Below are positions 42,606 to 53,989 of a stretch of 64,000 nucleotides of DNA, in pieces. Position 1 is the first letter of the stretch, and each line of letters starts with the position of its first letter. The stretch is from Serripes groenlandicus (Eukaryota > Mollusca > Bivalvia > Cardiida > Cardiidae): the NCBI GenBank assembly GCA_031761405.1, contig JASEVX010000001.1, positions 20,549,584 through 20,613,583 of the forward strand, written 5' to 3'. Below the pieces are notes generated by a model that searched no databases, was not told where the DNA came from, and was given only the letters and a program-made list of their open reading frames with translations. The position numbers were made by a program, and so were the translations under genes.

Positions 42606-43687
42606 CGCGCAGATACACATGTTGATCTGTATAAGCTCCAGAGTAAAAACTAACAGTTGCTTTGCGTAGAGATTGGTTTATATGCGCATGCATACTTCCA
42701 TGACAATGGCATGTTATTGTAGATCGCTTTTGAATTAAAGATCACGTAGACATGCGTCATCTACACTAATGTAGTACATATTGTAGGAAAAGGGATGAGC
42801 AATTTTCAGCAATTAATCATTTTCCAAAAAACGTTTTCAAACGTCATCTGAAGCAGGCCATTATTCCATCCCTATATTCGACTCTATAAATGAACGAACA
42901 CTCCTTGTACAGAGTTAAAAACATTATGACAAAAAAAGAAATTGCTTACATGAGCAATTGATCCTTTTGTAACAATGTTCCCAAAAATTAGTTTGCTTAT
43001 GATGCGTAAAAATACGTTAGCATATCGCAAAGGGTTTAAGAAGACGCTGTTTATTACAAAGTCACCAGAGGGCGCAGTACCCTGGTTTGAAATCTAAACA
43101 CTCAATAATCAAGAAACTTCAATATCTAGTTCCATTTTTATTGTTTGTTATTTTGCATACATTATTTACAGCAACAAGTAACTAATAGAGAAAAACACAT
43201 GCTATCTCTGCTTCTACTAAATGCAACTTGTCTTGAACATTTATATTGCTAAGATGAATAATCCTCAGCGTGAACTGGCACGATGTGCGTTCGTGTGTCA
43301 GTTGCATCACATCGGCTAAACTCGGTAAACATCGTAATCTATAAAATAATGTTTCCGGAAGTTGCCGAGCAGGGTCGGGTTTTGTAAGTATGTACCGCTC
43401 ATGCGTAACGCCATTTTGACCACCAACCTGACTCAGTTATATTTTTGATTGAACTAATATCAATGTGACTAGCGTAATTCAACTTCCATCAATTGGCTCA
43501 AATATAGTCTGTGATGAAAGGTAGCCGATTATGTTTAGAGTACTGTTGGGTGATTGCACAGACGGTTAGGCTAATCAGTGATTAAACTAAAAAGCTGTTG
43601 AAAACCCTAATCAATCAATCAATCAATTAGAGATATATAAAATGGCGCGCTAATACATCGAAGGTGTATCAAACTCAAACATAATTT

Positions 43688-43951
43688 GAGCCGATCCGTG
43701 AGAAAACCAACATTGTTTGTAGACTGCGTAAAGTATCGACCCGGATCAGACTAAGCATGCCGCGCAGGCTTACCCGGATAGACACTTTTCGCTTCCTGTG
43801 GATTTTCCGTTTCAGGAATCATTACTCTATACCTCTATCCCCCTGAGACGGAATGTGTCGGCCCGGATCAGTCTGCACGGACTGCGCAGGCTGATCTGGG
43901 TCGATACATTACGCAGAGGCCATCATGTTGGTTTTCTCGCGGGACGGCCCA
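43688..43951. mobile_element. GAGCCGTCCCGCGAG-type MITE, full length
   Basis: GAGCCGATCCGTGAGAAAAC to TTGGTTTTCTCGCGGGACGG; inner CTTTTCGCTTCCTGTGGATT and CCTCTATCCCCCTGAGACGG. Confidence 0.92.
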
Positions 43952-44120
43952 TTTTGACAATCATCTCTATCATTTAGACAATTTAGAACGTGAAGAGGAA
44001 CGGGTACATTCGATCAAGTTATTGATTACCATATATATTTGCACCAACAATGTTACAACTTTGTCATCGCCATTGCCTTTCCTAGATAAATGTACGTATC
44101 CTCATCTTAACCGTCCACGC

Positions 44121-44344
44121 TGTCCCTTTCTAACATATATTTGCAATTATGTGCATCAGCAGCAGACGACCTTTAAAAACATTGTGGCAAAAGTAGAAGT
44201 TATTCATAATGAGCATTTTTTTTCTAATGCCGAGATGTTTTTCATTTCTATTCAAAGATTATACCTTCATTTTTAGAGTTTTCTAGAACTTTTGTCTAGA
44301 TGTTTTCCAAGCCATCTGCTGCAGGTTTGTTGTTAAAAGGTTAA
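44121..44344. mobile_element. Old TTAA/CCCTTTCC MITE copy
   Basis: GTCCCTTTCTAACATATATT start, CAGCAGCAGACGACC, GTGGCAAAAGTAGAAGTTAT, CTGCTGCAGGTTTGTTGTTA. Confidence 0.7.
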
Positions 44345-44642
44345 TTGACGCACAGATCCTAATTGCAATAGCTTAACAATATATTGGAGTCGCGATAACT
44401 CGAAAGAGACCCATAAATGACTTCGAGTTATCGACGTGAACGAGGAATCCTTCGATCTAAGCTTGATACGTTTATGTGTTTTCATATTCGTAAAGCAATC
44501 AGTTTGTATTTAAATGTTAATTTTAAAAAGCAAGCCGGTGATAAAATCATGTCAAGAAAAAAGCACAACAGCAGTTCTAATTGCTTGAATGAGCAACCAG
44601 AACTTGTTGCTACGCCTTTTTCAATTGACATATATCCGTTCT

Positions 44643-44935
44643 AGGAAATGATTCGAGTTATTCGAATTATCACATGTTCGAGTTAAATGATATATTCGAA
44701 TTATCACATGCTCGAGTTAATCGATATATTCGAATTATCACATGTTCGAGTTAAACGATATATTCGAATTATCACATGTTCGAGTTAAATGATATATTCG
44801 AATTATCACATGTTCGAGTTGAACGATATATTTGAATTATCACATGTTCGAGTTAAATGATATATTCGAATTATCACATGTTCGAGTTTATCGATATATT
44901 CGAATTATCACTTGCTCGAGTTATCGCAAGCCCAC
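44643..44935. repeat. 34-bp tandem repeat (about 8 copies)
   Basis: The unit is TTCGAATTATCACATGTTCG followed by AGTTAAATGATATA; ttcgaa recurs at 44661, 44695 and onward every 34 bp. Related CGATAACTCGAA / TTCGAGTTATCG pieces flank it at 44390-44435 and 44918-44928, giving an inverted-repeat frame of ~550 bp. Confidence 0.85.
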
Positions 44936-45054
44936 GGTATATATTTCTTTTGAAGAACGAACATTGAATAATATGCTCATACACATGTATGGCCTGTATG
45001 CGTGAAGCAGACATCAAATGTGAGTACTTCGCAATAGTGGCACGTGTTTGGTTC

Positions 45055-45243
45055 AACCACGTAGAGAGAAATCCGCCATTGCCGAGAGGGCTAGCGTATG
45101 TTTTTTGGAACCGAATTTCCCGGGTTGGATCCACAGTTGTTTACCCAGGGATCATGAATAAGTGAACTGTCGCTGTAATATAACTGAAATAAGGTTGAAA
45201 ACCGCGTAAAACCACAATTAAACAATTAAACAATTAAACAATC
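45055..45243 (+). mobile_element. SINE fragment, third type
   Basis: TTGTTTACCCAGGGATCATG, GTCGCTGTAATATAACTGAA, GGTTGAAAACCGCGTAAAAC and an AATTAAACAATTAAAC tail. Confidence 0.7.
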
Positions 45244-45311
45244 CACGTAGGAGAATGGAGCTCTTTGGACACATTTTTTCTGCGATAATGAAATATCCCT
45301 GAATCATCCCA

Positions 45312-45541
45312 TTAACCCTTTCCCTCATACGACAATTCTGCAGCAGACCACTTTGAACGTATTTTGTCAAAACATAGGAAATCTCAATAATTGAATGGAT
45401 AACCTATGACAAAAAGTGGAAAACATTGTGGCAAAAGGAGAACTTGCACGTTTTGTGCAATTTCTTCTTTTGTCACTATGTTTTCAAAAAGCCGTCTGCT
45501 GCAGAGGCGTCAGAAAGCGTCTATATGAGGGGAAGGGTTAA
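45312..45541. mobile_element. TTAA/CCCTTTCC MITE, young subfamily, inverted
   Basis: TTAACCCTTTCCCTCATACG to TATGAGGGGAAGGGTTAA. Confidence 0.92.
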
Positions 45542-46227
45542 CAACCATTTAGGCTAACAAACACACGTACATTTCCTTAAAGTGTATCTATCTTCAATAA
45601 TAGATATAGTTATACAAATATTATAATAAAAAGCAAGAAGTATTGCCCATGTTCCGTTTTATGAAAACAAAGGGGGGATTCTGACACGCCCTCATTTCAT
45701 TAGGCGCTGGTCTAATTCCACCAACAATATTTAGCACTTTGTAATACTTTAATACTTAAATAAACCATTTTGCATTATTTTTGTTTCCCTATTTTTTTTT
45801 AAAATGTTGATATAAATAGGTTCCTTGCTGACTAAAACATGTTGATATAAATAGGTTCCTTGCTGACTAAACTGCTTGTTAAGAAATGGAACTTTTAATT
45901 TGTTTTGTTACGGAAACAACAATTATGAAATTTGCTTTAAAGTATTTAAGTATTATTTTTTGAACCGATTTTTTTTGACGATCTGTGGAAGCACTAAATC
46001 TATGCTTTTGCACTCGAAAAGTAAATGTTTTCACCGCATTGCCTTTTGTTAACACAATAGTTCCTTAGCTTAAGTTCTTCATTCACTCTACTGTTCCGAT
46101 ATATATGGAACACTTCTTCGTTGTAATGTTTAACTCCTTGAAAACCCACACGTTCCAAGGAAATCCAACACTTTGTATACATGTGTAATCACCTTAAGCA
46201 TGCCAATTGCAAGACCAACACATCTTC

Positions 46228-47253
46228 TCATCTCGGGCCTCGCACGGTTTTAAGTGCATGCTTCAGTCTGTGGGCAGCTTGTTGTTTCCGCGTTGGCTGT
46301 ATTTCGGCCAGACTCATCATTGACAGGGACATATCAGAGCGAGACGTCGGACGTTTTAAACTACTATGTCGTGTCAAACCGTTTTTACTCGCGACTATAT
46401 CTCCCAGACGTGGTCTCTGAGTATCTTCAATGTACATGCTTAATTTAGAAGTCGGTTTCATGACACCTGTAATATTGCTATCATAATTATTTACACTGTC
46501 GTTCCTGTCCTCGTCTAGCTGTGGGTGTCTTTTGCTGTACCCGTTTCGATGACGGGAGACAGAATTGTTTTGAGATGAATAATCCCTCAAATTCCGAACT
46601 AGATGCTTTTCAGTTTGAGAACCCGACTCTGTTTTCATCTTGAATGGTTTCCGGATATCGTTTCGAGGCTGGTAGTCATCTGTAGCATCTGACGGGGAAC
46701 CATCTCGCGGGGTGCTGTGGGGTGTTGACAATGGGGTCACTCGAGGTGTGGTGCTGTCGTCGCTTCTGTTTGAATTCGGCATGGACGATGGGACTGACTG
46801 ACTGGTAGTGATTAGGTTTTTGTTTTTAGGAGCTATGTTTGGAAGTCGCGACGTATTAAAACCGCGCGTGAGGCGGTCGTACATTGACCGCGGCTTGGCG
46901 AGAATGTCTGGATCGACTTCTGGTACACAGGCTAAGGTGGGTTCACTAAGTACCCCGGTCATTCTCTCCTCGTGTATAGCATTCACTTGAGGAGTCATGC
47001 GTACACGTCCACTAGTCACTTCAAAATAGTTTTTCAGCATCAGGAGGGTGGCTTTATGCTTTCTCTCCTCCATTTCCTCGGCACTATTTTGCGTATCCAC
47101 TATTTGTTTTTTCAGTTTAGTTCTTTGATCCGACATCCTATTGTCGATAAAGTCGAGTAATTTTTGTAATCTTTTCTCCTCCACTTTGACATGCGCCACG
47201 TTGTTTCTGCGCATGCCGCGGAATTTTGGCTCCAAATGACTCATTCCTGACAT
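46228..47253 (-). CDS. Coiled-coil and disordered-tail protein, function unknown
   Basis: This is a single uninterrupted 341-codon ORF with ATG at 47253 and TGA at 46228-46230. Residues 1-21 are basic and Met-rich. Residues ~22-78 (VEEKRLQKLLDF to MLKNYFEV) have heptad-like charged/hydrophobic spacing and should form a coiled coil. The rest is rich in Ser, Thr, Pro, Asn and Arg with a run of TPR/STP repeats near 165-190, so probably disordered. It ends in a basic helix (RKQQAAHRLKHALKTVRGPR). No catalytic motif, signal peptide or membrane segment is seen. A second Met at residue 4 could also start it. Codon use is even and the length far exceeds other non-repeat ORFs here, which supports a real gene. 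A cytoskeletal role would be a guess. Whether it has 5' non-coding exons cannot be told. Confidence 0.8.
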   Translation of the reverse strand: MSGMSHLEPKFRGMRRNNVAHVKVEEKRLQKLLDFIDNRMSDQRTKLKKQIVDTQNSAEEMEERKHKATLLMLKNYFEVTSGRVRMTPQVNAIHEERMTGVLSEPTLACVPEVDPDILAKPRSMYDRLTRGFNTSRLPNIAPKNKNLITTSQSVPSSMPNSNRSDDSTTPRVTPLSTPHSTPRDGSPSDATDDYQPRNDIRKPFKMKTESGSQTEKHLVRNLRDYSSQNNSVSRHRNGYSKRHPQLDEDRNDSVNNYDSNITGVMKPTSKLSMYIEDTQRPRLGDIVASKNGLTRHSSLKRPTSRSDMSLSMMSLAEIQPTRKQQAAHRLKHALKTVRGPR

Positions 47254-48130
47254 TATTGTCTTTAATTCACAGTATAATCAACCAGTCAATGGGAATATAT
47301 CCGATTAAAAACAAGAGGCCAAGTACTGATCTTTTCAAGATATACGAGCTGAAATGTTTATGCTGAATCAGAGCAATTGGTCTCTATGATCAAAGAATGA
47401 GAACAAAAAGTATCACGAACTGTTGTTTTAAAACTCCTATTTTAAAATTATCCAAAAACGATTAATTAATAAAGAACTAAACACTCCTTCGGTAAAGAAT
47501 TAAACCAACGTCACAGCAATCCAGTTTCTTTGTGTACGACACAAGATCTAACTCTTCAACGTACCTATGTAATCATGTCTAGTGTCTTTAAAAGTAATAA
47601 TTTATCTCTTAAAAAACACAACACACTTTCATCGGATAGTGAAAAAATCCCGCTTCATATAAAACCAAACTGATCGCCATTGTATACCACGACTTCTACC
47701 AAAGCTGAGTCAGTCTTGACTTTCGTCAAAAAGAACAACGCTATTCGTAAAACAAAAGACGTAACGAAATAAACAGTTGTCTATTGTGTAAACTCTTTTA
47801 TCTTCTCCATGGCGCTTTTAAACGCCTGGTCACTCTCGGCAGACCTCATACAATCAAACCGATAATCTGCGATTGTTTTCATGTCACTGAAATTCAACGA
47901 ATATCGTCATCTTGGGTTTCACAATCAATATATATTAATGAATATTGATTTAAAACCTGTTCGGTTTTTGGTTTTACCCTTCTCCATACACGTAGACGCA
48001 GTTTGAAGCCTTTGCATGTGACGACATAGGCGTGCACGTTCTCCCATTGCCACACTGTTTTCAACTCTAGTCAATAACTTCATATACATGTACTTTTATT
48101 TATAACGATAGTTCATATTTATTGTCAAGA
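47254..48130. other. Region upstream of the coiled-coil gene; no other gene seen
   Basis: Unique AT-rich sequence without clear repeats up to ~47940. It presumably holds the promoter of the 46228-47253 gene. Confidence 0.4.
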
Positions 48131-48324
48131 TATGTTTAACCCTTTCCCTCATACGACAATTCCGCAGCAGACGACTTGATTTTCAATTGACTGGTTTTCT
48201 AACATTCACTGCCAAAATAGTGTTGAACTATTTATTACTTACTACATGTTATTTCTAATAGCACTGAAGTTTGCAGAAGTTTCAATATTTCAACATTTTG
48301 ATCTGCATCTGGAGTTTAGCACCT

Positions 48325-48554
48325 TTAAGCCTTTCCCTCATACGGCAATTCTGCAGCAGACGACTTTGAACATATTTTGTCAAAATATAGAAAATCTCTA
48401 TAATTGAATGGATAACCTATGACGAAAAGTGGAAAACATTGTGTCAAAAGGAGAAATGGCTCGTTTTGAGCAATTTTTTCTTTTGTCACTATGTTTTCAA
48501 AAAGCCGTCTGCTGCGAGGCGTCAGAAAGCGTCTATCTGAGAGTAGGGTTAAAC
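48325..48554. mobile_element. TTAA/CCCTTTCC MITE, young subfamily, inverted
   Basis: TTAAGCCTTTCCCTCATACG to CTGAGAGTAGGGTTAA. A 45-bp end fragment of another copy lies at 48136-48180. Confidence 0.9.
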
Positions 48555-48730
48555 AAATCGTCTACTGCAGACTTTTAGTTATTCGGTAAAGGTTGAAGAT
48601 CCATTCGTTCATGCGTAAGTTCTTCAGCGATATTAGATTGGACTCGACCACTTTGGACTCTTCCTAAATTTAAACTTTGGTCAAAATCAATGCAAATATG
48701 TCACACCAAGCTATAGAAGTCCTATTACAT

Positions 48731-48990
48731 ATGTGAACGGGTAACGTTTAGGGTGTTGATTGATTGGGGCTTTACTCCGCTTTTATTTGTGTTCAGTTAT
48801 ATCACGGCGTGTGTGTGTGTGTTAGCTACCAGTACATCTGGGCCATTTATTCTTACACCAGCCATTCATTTGTAATGAGGAGGGCAGCCGATACTACCAT
48901 GTTTAAAGTATTTTGTATGACCCGGTCGGAGATCGAACCCGCGACCTCCCACACCCGGGGCGGACGCTCTACCACTAAACCATCGAGGAG
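48731..48990 (-). mobile_element. SINE, second type, between 31-bp direct repeats
   Basis: TTGATTGATTGGGGCTTTAC tail, head AGATCGAACCCGCGACCTCC and GCTCTACCACTAAACCATCG. The flanks GTCACACCAA(G/A)CTATAGAAG plus TCCTATTACAT repeat at 48700-48730 and 48991-49021. Confidence 0.85.
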
Positions 48991-49027
48991 GTCACACCAA
49001 ACTATAGAAGTCCTATTACATTATAAT

Positions 49028-49320
49028 TGAGCCGTCTCGCGAGAAATCCAACATTCTGGACTCTGCGTAAAGTATGGACCCGGGTCAGCTAAAACATGCC
49101 GCGCAGGCTAACCCGGGAGACACGTTTCTCCTCCTGTGGATTTTCTGTTTCAGGAACCATTACACTATACCCTTTTCCCCCCTGAGACGGAATGTAACGG
49201 CCCAGATCAGTCTGCGCGGACTCGCTGTTTTACAGGATAAATGGACCAGTAGTACTAATGATTTACCTAAGAAAAGCCGTGATATAGCTGTACACTTGTT
49301 GAAAACGGCGTAAAACATCA
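49028..49320. mobile_element. Chimera: GAGCCGTCC-type MITE fused to SINE tail
   Basis: GAGCCGTCTCGCGAGAAATC to CAGTCTGCGCGGACT, then directly GGATAAATGGACCAGTAGTA and GAAAACGGCGTAAAACATCA. Confidence 0.75.
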
Positions 49321-49494
49321 TGCAAACGAAATTGATACATTGAAAAGGTTGGAATAAGTGAAGGATACGAGTCAAAGCGTGGTGGTACTTTCAAATAAAA
49401 AACAAGTGCCCTGGATCAATGCTTGTTAGTCATTTCATTAGTAATTCTCAAAATGTTACCCTACATGTAGTTATAACACTGGTTTATTATATAT

Positions 49495-49890
49495 ACAAAC
49501 TCTCTATGATTCAATATTTCGGCCATAGGACTTCTTCATGTTATATTTAACATAGATCACACACTATGTTGCGTCCATCTTGAAGGTATTGAACGCAACA
49601 GTGTGTGATCTTTGTTAAATATAACCTGAAGAATTCATGTTCAATACTTTCAAGATGAACTCAACATAGTGTATGATCTTTGTTAAATATAACCTGAAGA
49701 ATTCATGTTCAATACTTTCAAGATGAACTCAACTCAGTGTGTGATCTTTGTGATCTTTGTTAAATATAACCTGAAGAAGGCCTTTGGGAGTCTTCATGTT
49801 AAGTACTTTCAAGATGAACTCAACAAAGTGTGTCATCTTTGTTAAATATAACCAGTAGTGTGTGATCAGGTCGAAATATTGAATTATCGA
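49495..49890. repeat. 68-bp tandem repeat with inverted flanks
   Basis: CTTTCAAGATGAACTCAAC recurs about every 68 bp (near 49648 and 49716, again near 49806), with GATCTTTGTTAAATATAACC between. The first unit is inverted relative to the others, and GATTCAATATTTCG / CGAAATATTGAAT bracket the block. Confidence 0.75.
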
Positions 49891-50265
49891 GTGTTTTTAA
49901 TTGATCTGTATATATTAATTCCATACGAAATATAACTTTTTAACATATTCTAGGAAAAAGTGGTGAAGGAATAATTTGGCAATGATTTGGATAAAAAGTA
50001 GCACAATGGACTTGCGATAATAAAAACACCCAAACAATATCCTCGAACAGATCATTTGTTTTGAAAACAGCGTAGCAGCAGTTCTGATTGCTCGGTTTAG
50101 GCAATCTGAAATGCTGCAGCGTCGTTTTCTTGATGTGACTTTATCACTGGCTTGCTTTTCATGAAAGACACTTAATTATAAATGACCTACAAAGCTGGTA
50201 ATACATGATAAATTTAAAATAGATCAGTCGATCACTCAAACCCGTCGATAACTCGATTTAATTTA

Positions 50266-50438
50266 ACATAGTAGTGACAAAAGAAGAAATTGCACAAAAC
50301 GTGCAATTTCTCCTTTTGCCACAATGTTTTCCACTTTTTATCATAGGTTATCCATTCAATTATGGAGATTTTCTATTTTTTTACAAAATACGTTCAAAGT
50401 CGTCTGCTGCAGAATTGCCGTATGAGGGAAAGGCTTAA
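50266..50438. mobile_element. TTAA/CCCTTTCC MITE, left end missing
   Basis: Starts at CATAGTAGTGACAAAAGAAG; ends CGTATGAGGGAAAGGCTTAA. Confidence 0.85.
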
Positions 50439-50539
50439 GGATCCCTTTTGACTTCGAGTTAACGAGAGTGCACTCCAGTTGTAGTTGGTGTAGTAGTTTA
50501 ACTACTACTACTTAATATAATAACATATGATATTTATAA

Positions 50540-50612
50540 TTTTAGCAGCAACAATTATACTACTACTAATACTACTACTACTAATAATGGTAATAAAATA
50601 ATAATAATAATA

Positions 50613-50654
<42 letters not shown>

Positions 50655-50735
50655 TAATAATGATAAAAATAATAATTTATTTATTTATTATTTTTATTTC
50701 CCTCAATAAATATATGAATAAATAACTAAAAAATG

Positions 50736-50777
<42 letters not shown>

Positions 50778-50780
50778 TTA
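50540..50780. repeat. (TAA)n microsatellite
   Basis: Interrupted runs of AATAAT over ~240 bp with a TTTATTTATT inversion near 50680. Confidence 0.95.
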
Positions 50781-51019
50781 AAACCATAATATAAATGTTA
50801 TTTAGCAATAAGTAAATACATAGTTACAATCATTAGGTTGGTTATTTGACTGTTGCTATTATTAAACACGTTTACTAACTAACCAAATTGTGACGGCGAT
50901 AAATAAGAAATACACTAGAGCTATCTTTTTTATTATTATGATATAACTTGACATTACCAAATTATTCCTGCACCAACGTTAATATGAAAAAGACACGAAC
51001 GAGTATAATCTATTTCAGT

Positions 51020-51228
51020 TAACCCTTTCCCACATACAAGACGCTTTCGGATACCTCTGGTGCCGACAAATGACGTTTTTTTTTACAGTAACTTTTGTCA
51101 AACGTCGGAAAAAATGTTGGCCGAGCTGGGTTTCGAACTCACAAACCCCTGGGATTGACAGCCCGCATCGCCACCGTCTGAGCTACCGGGCTCGGCTTAT
51201 GTATGTGGGAAGGGTAGAAGGGTTAAGC
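51020..51228. mobile_element. Old TTAA/CCCTTTCC MITE with SINE piece inside
   Basis: GTTAACCCTTTCCCACATAC at left and TATGTATGTGGGAAGGGTAG at right. Between them (51058-51197) is a minus-strand SINE head, GGCCGAGCTGGGTTTCGAAC and GTCTGAGCTACCGGGCTCGG. Confidence 0.8.
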
Positions 51229-51362
51229 GTATATGAAACTATATGAATAAGTGAGAAAGACTTATTAGAAAAGAGCATCTATATGTTGTACTCTCTACAA
51301 GCAGATTGTTATATCACTAATCTATAAAACACGTGAACCCTTTCCAGAAGTGTAAGGACACA

Positions 51363-51610
51363 TCGAGGGCTTGGTGTGAAACAGTTGTAACTAAAATCGG
51401 TATTTTTTTACCAGTTTAATCACCAGGCCATAACGTCTTTATAAGCGTTAAATCATTTTTTCTTGGTAAACAATGGACATTTAGGTGCCATTGCTCGTTC
51501 TGAGCAATGGCACCTAAATTTGCATTGTTTACAAAAGGGTCAAAATTGCCCCTAAACCAGGGTTTTCAAAATAGGTTTTTAGTTACAACCGTTTCACGCC
51601 AAGCCCTCGA
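51363..51610. mobile_element. MITE, TCGAGGGCTTGGCG family, copy 3
   Basis: Same ends and centre, flanked by CA on each side, so the target duplication is 2 bp and not strictly TA. It follows a CCCTTTCCAG end of the TTAA family. Confidence 0.9.
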
Positions 51611-51991
51611 CATGTACTCCTTATTTCTTAAAGGTGCTGAACTCCAGATGGTGATCAAAATTTTAAAATGTTAAAACTTCTGCAAATATTGATTATAATG
51701 ACAACAAAGTAAGTCATAAATAGTTCAAAACTATGTGGGCAGGAATTGTTGAAAAAACAGTCGAATTGAAAGTCAATGGAAATGAACAAAATTTGGCTTA
51801 CTGGGTATGTCTACCCCGTAACAATTAAGCATAACCGATCAATCTGAAGATGTTTATTGTACTGAAAAGTGAAATTATTACTCTAATTTTATCTCAGAAT
51901 TATGATTCTAATATTTTAAGACAACTTTTGAACAGTTTTAAAACTTTGACTTTACTATCTTTAATCTGGAGAGTAGCACCTATTCATAATC

Positions 51992-52214
51992 TTAACCCTT
52001 TCCAAGAAACATACGCTTTCCGAAATATCTGCAGCAGACGAACTTATATAAACATTGTGATAAAAGGAGAAACTGATCATGTTGAGTAATTTCTCCTTTT
52101 GCCACAAGGTTTTTCAACTCTATTTAATTATCATACATGTACTTTCATAAATAGAGATTTTTCTGTCGCGATGTTTTCAAAGTCGTCTGCTGCAGATTTG
52201 TAATATAAGGTTAA
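51992..52214. mobile_element. Old TTAA/CCCTTTCC MITE copy
   Basis: TTAACCCTTTCCAAGAAACA start, ATCTGCAGCAGACGAAC, GTCTGCTGCAGATTTGTAAT, end GGTTAA. Confidence 0.8.
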
Positions 52215-52244
52215 ATGGTTAGTTAGACAATAGACTCGAAAATG

Positions 52245-52535
52245 TTGAAAATATCAGACCAGAATACTTAGCTGTACGTATATTGGATCTGACTACCCTC
52301 ATAAAGGGTCGTCTCGAATTGACCTTATACCCTTGAATACCCATGAGCAGGTGCTCGTTTTTTTTATGTCCAATGTAATGATACAACAAGCGCCCGTTCT
52401 ATACAATCGGAGCACCAGACAATTATCGCATCTCTATATCGTTTATTTTAGATATCAGTCATCTAACCTGTTTTAAACCGTACGATTTGGTAAGAAACAA
52501 TCTGATAGGCTGACGCAAAGGTCAATCAGAGATGA
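52245..52535 (-). repeat. Second copy of the 38396-38690 repeat
   Basis: Same sequence blocks in inverted order (CGTATATTGGATCTGACTAC, TCTCGAATTGACCTTATA). It lacks the palindrome array and the terminal hairpin. Confidence 0.55.
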
Positions 52536-52685
52536 CCTTTATCGGGCAGCAGTCAACAGATCTATGTTATGTAAATATAGGGACCAATTGCTCTGAGAGA
52601 GCATAAGCTTTTTAGCTTCTATAGGCTATTTGATGGTGCACACTTTATCATGTACAATCATCTGACAGGTGCAGATAAGTTCAAG

Positions 52686-52935
52686 ATACAGAGTTAGACA
52701 CGGGGGAGTCCGGGTGCGATACCCGAGCTCTTTCCGAAAAGACCCATGGGTTCTTTCACGTGCTCAGTGTATAGCACCGATACACGCGGAGAGGACCAGT
52801 ACTTGACCTCTAGTTAATTGGGAGACAATTTAAGCATATCAGAAAAGAAAATCCAGAAGCCGACCGGGATTTGAACCCCATACCCCTGGAGTGATAGTCC
52901 ATGGTGTTAACCAGTAGACCACCGAGAAACTCTAC
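52686..52935 (-). mobile_element. SINE, fourth type, tRNA-like head
   Basis: The minus strand starts CTCGGTGGTCTACTGGTTAA and has GGGGTTCAAATCCCGGTCGG as B box. The body (TACACGCGGAGAGGACCAGT) differs from the other SINEs here. Confidence 0.65.
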
Positions 52936-52964
52936 ACACGAGCTAGTAAAGCTTACGTCTTGTT

Positions 52965-53194
52965 TTAACCCTTTTCCTCATATAGACGCTTTCTGACGCC
53001 TCCGCAGCAGACGGCTTTTTGAAAACATAGTGACAAAAGAAGAAATTGCACAAAACGTGCAATTTCTCCTTTTGCCACAATGTTTTCCACTTTTTGTCAT
53101 AGGTTATCCATTCAATTATGGAGATTTTCTATGTTTTGACAAAATACGTTCAAAGTCGTCTGCTGCAGAATTGTCGTATGAGGGAAAGGGTTAA
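52965..53194. mobile_element. TTAA/CCCTTTCC MITE, young subfamily
   Basis: TTAACCCTTTTCCTCATATA to GTATGAGGGAAAGGGTTAA; nearly identical to the copies at 4270 and 28651. Confidence 0.93.
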
Positions 53195-53317
53195 TGATAT
53201 TGCCGAGCAACCAACAACACATACAGATGCACCAATACACTGCAATCTCGACAGAGCAACAAGTGGCGAAAGCAAAAAAATATGCAACCGTTCTTAAAAT
53301 GTGTTGTTATGTAAGGG

Positions 53318-53460
53318 TTAACCCTTTCTCGCATGCATACGTTTTCTCACGCCTCTGCAGCATACTACTTTTAAAAACATTGTGACAAAATGAGAAATTG
53401 CTCAGAACTAGCAATTTCACCTTTTGCCAATTTTTTTCAATTTTCTTTTTCTTCTTTCTT
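53318..53460. mobile_element. Old TTAA/CCCTTTCC MITE fragment
   Basis: GTTAACCCTTTCTCGCATGC, CCTCTGCAGCATACTAC and AATTGCTCAGAACTAGCAATTTC; cut off by the CTCTTTCAGTGCC-type element. Confidence 0.7.
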
Positions 53461-53466
53461 TCTTGC

Positions 53467-53682
53467 GGTAACACTTTCAGCGCCATAGGCAATATTGAGG
53501 TTTTTTCCAAACAATGCAGATTCAGGTGAGTCAGCTCGTAACGAGCTGTCTCACCTGAAATCAGCATTGTTTGCCATTTAGTTAACAAAATAGTCCAACA
53601 CTTTCATACATTGAGAAATGGACACACCCGATTTTGAACATGGAAGAATCTACTTTAAACAATTCGGCGCAGAAAGAGTTAA
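53467..53682. mobile_element. TTAA/CTCTTTCAGTGCC MITE family
   Basis: GTAACACTTTCAGCGCCATA to GGCGCAGAAAGAGTTAA; centre CAGCTCGTAACGAGCTG within TCAGGTGAG arms. Confidence 0.88.
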
Positions 53683-53989
53683 TAGATGACTGAATATTTT
53701 CAATGTCGTCTGCTTCAGATTTGGTGACGGTGTATGTAGGAAAGGGTTAAACATTCTCTTGAAAACAATGCCTTCTGATGCATCTGAATGCAGTCAACGT
53801 TGGAAAAGGTTTAAGGAAAATAAGAAATCGCTCAGAACGAACCATTTCTCTTTTCCACACATTGCTTTCCCCTACATCCGAAGAATGGTTTATTTTATTT
53901 ATTTTATTTATTTTTCCTCGAAACCTTTACATAATTTTTCGGCAGATGCGTGTCGGAAACAGTAACCTGTAGTTGTTCCTTTTTTGTAA

